DNA from: a bacterium
Lineage (GTDB): Bacteria > B130-G9
Length of the DNA stretch: 18,464 bases
NCBI GenBank assembly: GCA_035527515.1
Contig: DATLAJ010000011.1
Coordinates: 1 to 18,464, forward strand
Direction of reading: 5' to 3'
Every line of letters starts with the position of its first letter. The first letter of the stretch is position 1. This document shows, piece by piece, positions 15,521-18,464 of the stretch. The notes below the pieces were generated by a model. The model saw nothing but the letters and a program-made list of their open reading frames with translations, searched no databases and had not been told where the DNA came from. The position numbers and the translations under genes were made by a program.

Positions 15521-15540
15521 CAGCGCCCTCGTTTGCGCTG
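15521..15540 (-). repeat. Small hairpin in the leader of the M42 gene
   Basis: CAGCGC and GCGCTG are perfectly complementary around an eight-base loop. The stem lies just downstream of the possible -10 box at 15545-15550 and about 55 bases before the M42 start, in the 241-base gap after atpC. It could be a leader structure or remnant terminator; no T-run follows it. Confidence 0.3.
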
Positions 15541-15544
15541 GCGC

Positions 15545-15553
15545 ATTTTATCA
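15545..15553 (-). promoter_or_regulatory. Possible extended -10 promoter for the two peptidase genes
   Basis: On the minus strand TGATAAAAT fits the extended -10 pattern TGnTATAAT with one mismatch in the hexamer. No good -35 lies 17 bases upstream, as is common for extended -10 promoters. It would give a leader of about 70 bases to the M42 gene and partly uncouple the peptidases from the ATP synthase genes. Confidence 0.4.
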
Positions 15554-15707
15554 CTGTCTCGTCAAATACCTAAACTGCACCTCACAGGCAAAAGCCGGAA
15601 CGGTCTTTCCTGTCCGAGGCTACTAATCACAGAAGCTCGATCGAGGGCGCGGCACACAATTGCGCTCTGTCAAATGATCGATCAAAGACAAAAGCTGAAC
15701 AGAATCT

Positions 15708-16142
15708 CTAGCGACTCTTCGAGCTGAGCGCAAACGCTTTAAGCCTCGCGGTCGCTCTCAAGAGAGCCACCTCAGCACGCTCGACATCGATATCGCTATC
15801 GCCCTTACTGGCCTTCTCAAGCCTGTTTTGGGCTTTCCCAAGTGCATCTTTCACGCGCTGCTCGGAAACCGACTCGGCGTTTTCTGCCGTTCGGGCGAGG
15901 ACTATGACCCTGCCTGGAATGACCTCGGCAAATCCCGCACTGACTGCGAAATAATGGGCCTCTTTGCCAACTTTGTAGGACAAAACGCCCGGCCTGATTG
16001 TCGTCAGGAAAGGCGTGTGCTCGAATAGCACGTCGAAATCGCCCTCCGAGCCCGGTATGCTGACCTCATCAACTTGCTCGAAAACAAGGTGCGCCGTTGG
16101 CGTAACTAGGTCCAGCGAGAACCTGTTGTCATTCTCCTGCAA
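15708..16142 (-). CDS. atpC: F-type ATP synthase epsilon subunit
   Basis: The 144-residue protein has the epsilon layout: an N-terminal beta-sandwich with FSLDLVTPTAHLVFEQVDEVSIPGSEGDF-like order (residues 8-36), EHTPFLTTIRPGVLSYK and FAVSAGFAEV, then a C-terminal helical hairpin (about 90-140) rich in arginine and alanine. The epsilon subunit sits on the central stalk with gamma and can inhibit ATP hydrolysis. The start is TTG with GGGAG six bases ahead; the nearby ATG is in another frame. It follows atpD after 122 bases, a longer gap than is usual between these genes, in which I see no gene or clear signal. Confidence 0.96.
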   Translation of the reverse strand: MQENDNRFSLDLVTPTAHLVFEQVDEVSIPGSEGDFDVLFEHTPFLTTIRPGVLSYKVGKEAHYFAVSAGFAEVIPGRVIVLARTAENAESVSEQRVKDALGKAQNRLEKASKGDSDIDVERAEVALLRATARLKAFALSSKSR

Positions 16143-16264
16143 TTACTACTCCCTTGTCCCACACAATCCAGTCATTTTCGGCAATCCCCAGAAAGCTGTC
16201 GCCCCATGACGCCCTCGCACCTCGCCAATAGCCGCCCGTGCACTCACGCTCAATCCCATGCTGT

Positions 16265-17698
<1,434 letters not shown>

Positions 17699-17710
17699 TT
17701 AATATCTTAC

Positions 17711-18464
17711 TCACCCAGCCAGCGCCTCGGCCCCAGAGACTATCTCTATAAGCTCCTTTGTTATCGAAGCTTGCCGCGCCCGATGGTATTGTAGTGTCAG
17801 GACCCTAATCATATCGTCCGCGTTGTCGGTCGCGGCCTCCATCGCTGTCATCCGCGCACCCTGTTCGCTCGCCTGAGATTCCAGAAGCGCCCGATATATC
17901 TGAAACTCAATGTGCTGCCGCAGGAGGTCATTGAGCAAGGCCGCCGCCGATGGCTCATACAGATAATCAGTCCGAACCGCCTCGGGTTCTTCAGAGTCCT
18001 TGCTGTCTGTCGTCTGGGCTCCTGGCGTGGCCTCTGCCTCTGATACCTGCGTCTGCGTGATGGGCAAGAGCTGCTCCAAAACGACGCGCTGGACAAGCGC
18101 CGTCTTAAACTCGTTATAGACCAAATATACGGCTTGATAGGAGCGCTCGACGAACGCCGCAGTAATTTTCTGGGCGACGTGGGTGGCATCACTCAGGCTG
18201 AACGTGCGCCAGAAGTTCACATACTCATCACAAACAGAGTATTCAGGACGCCTCTTGAAAAAGTCCCGCCCCTTCTTCCCCACAGGGAACAGCTCAACCT
18301 CCTTGTCCACGTGCCCCCCCTTGATTGACGAGACCGCAAACCGCAAGACGTTGCTGTTGAAGCCCCCGCACAACCCCTTGTCACCCGTCAGCACCACGAG
18401 CTCCACCTTCCCGCTCCCGCCAGGCCTAAGAAGGGGATTATCCTTCACCCCGGTCCTGAACGCC
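17711..18464 (-). CDS. atpG: F-type ATP synthase gamma subunit, N-terminus outside the window
   Basis: The frame stays open to the right edge, so the first part (roughly 50 residues of the N-terminal coiled-coil helix) is missing; the GTG at 18448 is internal. Visible are VVLTGDKGLCGGFNSNVLR, the signature of the Rossmann-like middle domain, VYNEFKTALVQRV, the YLYEPS segment and the conserved C-terminal helix EAATDNADDMIRVLTL ending ITKELIEIVSGAEAL. Gamma is the rotating shaft of the enzyme. An acidic, threonine-rich stretch (EATPGAQTTDSKDSEEPEA) before YLYEPS makes the linker longer than usual. The genes for alpha and delta are expected just beyond the edge. Confidence 0.97.
   Translation of the reverse strand, partial: AFRTGVKDNPLLRPGGSGKVELVVLTGDKGLCGGFNSNVLRFAVSSIKGGHVDKEVELFPVGKKGRDFFKRRPEYSVCDEYVNFWRTFSLSDATHVAQKITAAFVERSYQAVYLVYNEFKTALVQRVVLEQLLPITQTQVSEAEATPGAQTTDSKDSEEPEAVRTDYLYEPSAAALLNDLLRQHIEFQIYRALLESQASEQGARMTAMEAATDNADDMIRVLTLQYHRARQASITKELIEIVSGAEALAG

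Noticed and set aside
15636-15684. Two 10-base palindromes, CTCGATCGAG and TGATCGATCA, in the gap after atpC
   Set aside because: Both are built on CGATCG, are too short to stand out in this base composition and overlap no promoter.

Overview
The window is a densely coded stretch of a bacterial chromosome with high G+C and very short gaps; the longest stretch without a gene is about 240 bases. The genes suggest a Gram-negative-type bacterium: an RseC-like envelope protein, a heptose-kinase-family protein, an F-type ATP synthase operon, RuvB, and QueH as the queuosine reductase. I cannot name the taxon from sequence alone. Many starts are non-ATG: TTG for ruvB and atpC, GTG for the oxidoreductase, the fusion protein and the kinase, and apparently CTG for the glycosyltransferase. 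No rRNA, tRNA, CRISPR array, insertion sequence or prophage gene was recognised.

Layout. (1) Bases 1-984 (+): the C-terminal part of a CheA-like protein whose ATP-binding motifs are missing. (2) Bases 2557-1084 (-): a small membrane-protein cluster of a DUF350-like protein, a two-helix membrane protein with a soluble domain, and RseC. (3) Bases 2760-5087 (+): a membrane-anchored metallophosphoesterase abutting a B12-type radical SAM protein. (4) Bases 5211-10618 (+): a strong sigma70-type promoter, overlapped by a perfect 8-bp dyad, drives ruvB, queH, a Gfo/Idh/MocA oxidoreductase, a family 2 glycosyltransferase and a large membrane protein that joins a glutamine-amidotransferase-like domain to a polysaccharide-deacetylase-like domain. 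(5) Bases 18464-10651 (-): atpG-atpD-atpC, then an M42 aminopeptidase, a two-domain M16 peptidase and a divergent heptose-kinase-like PfkB protein. Units 4 and 5 converge around 10619-10650.

How they fit together. Unit 4 puts DNA repair and tRNA modification genes ahead of three genes that look like a surface-glycan modification set: sugar-nucleotide dehydrogenation, sugar transfer to a polyprenyl carrier, and membrane-bound deacetylation. Unit 5 couples energy production to periplasmic and cytoplasmic proteolysis. Most genes are ordinary. The parts worth a second look are the kinase-dead CheA-like protein, the dyad on the ruvB promoter, the CTG-started glycosyltransferase, the fusion protein at 8651-10618 and the remodelled heptose-kinase-like protein.
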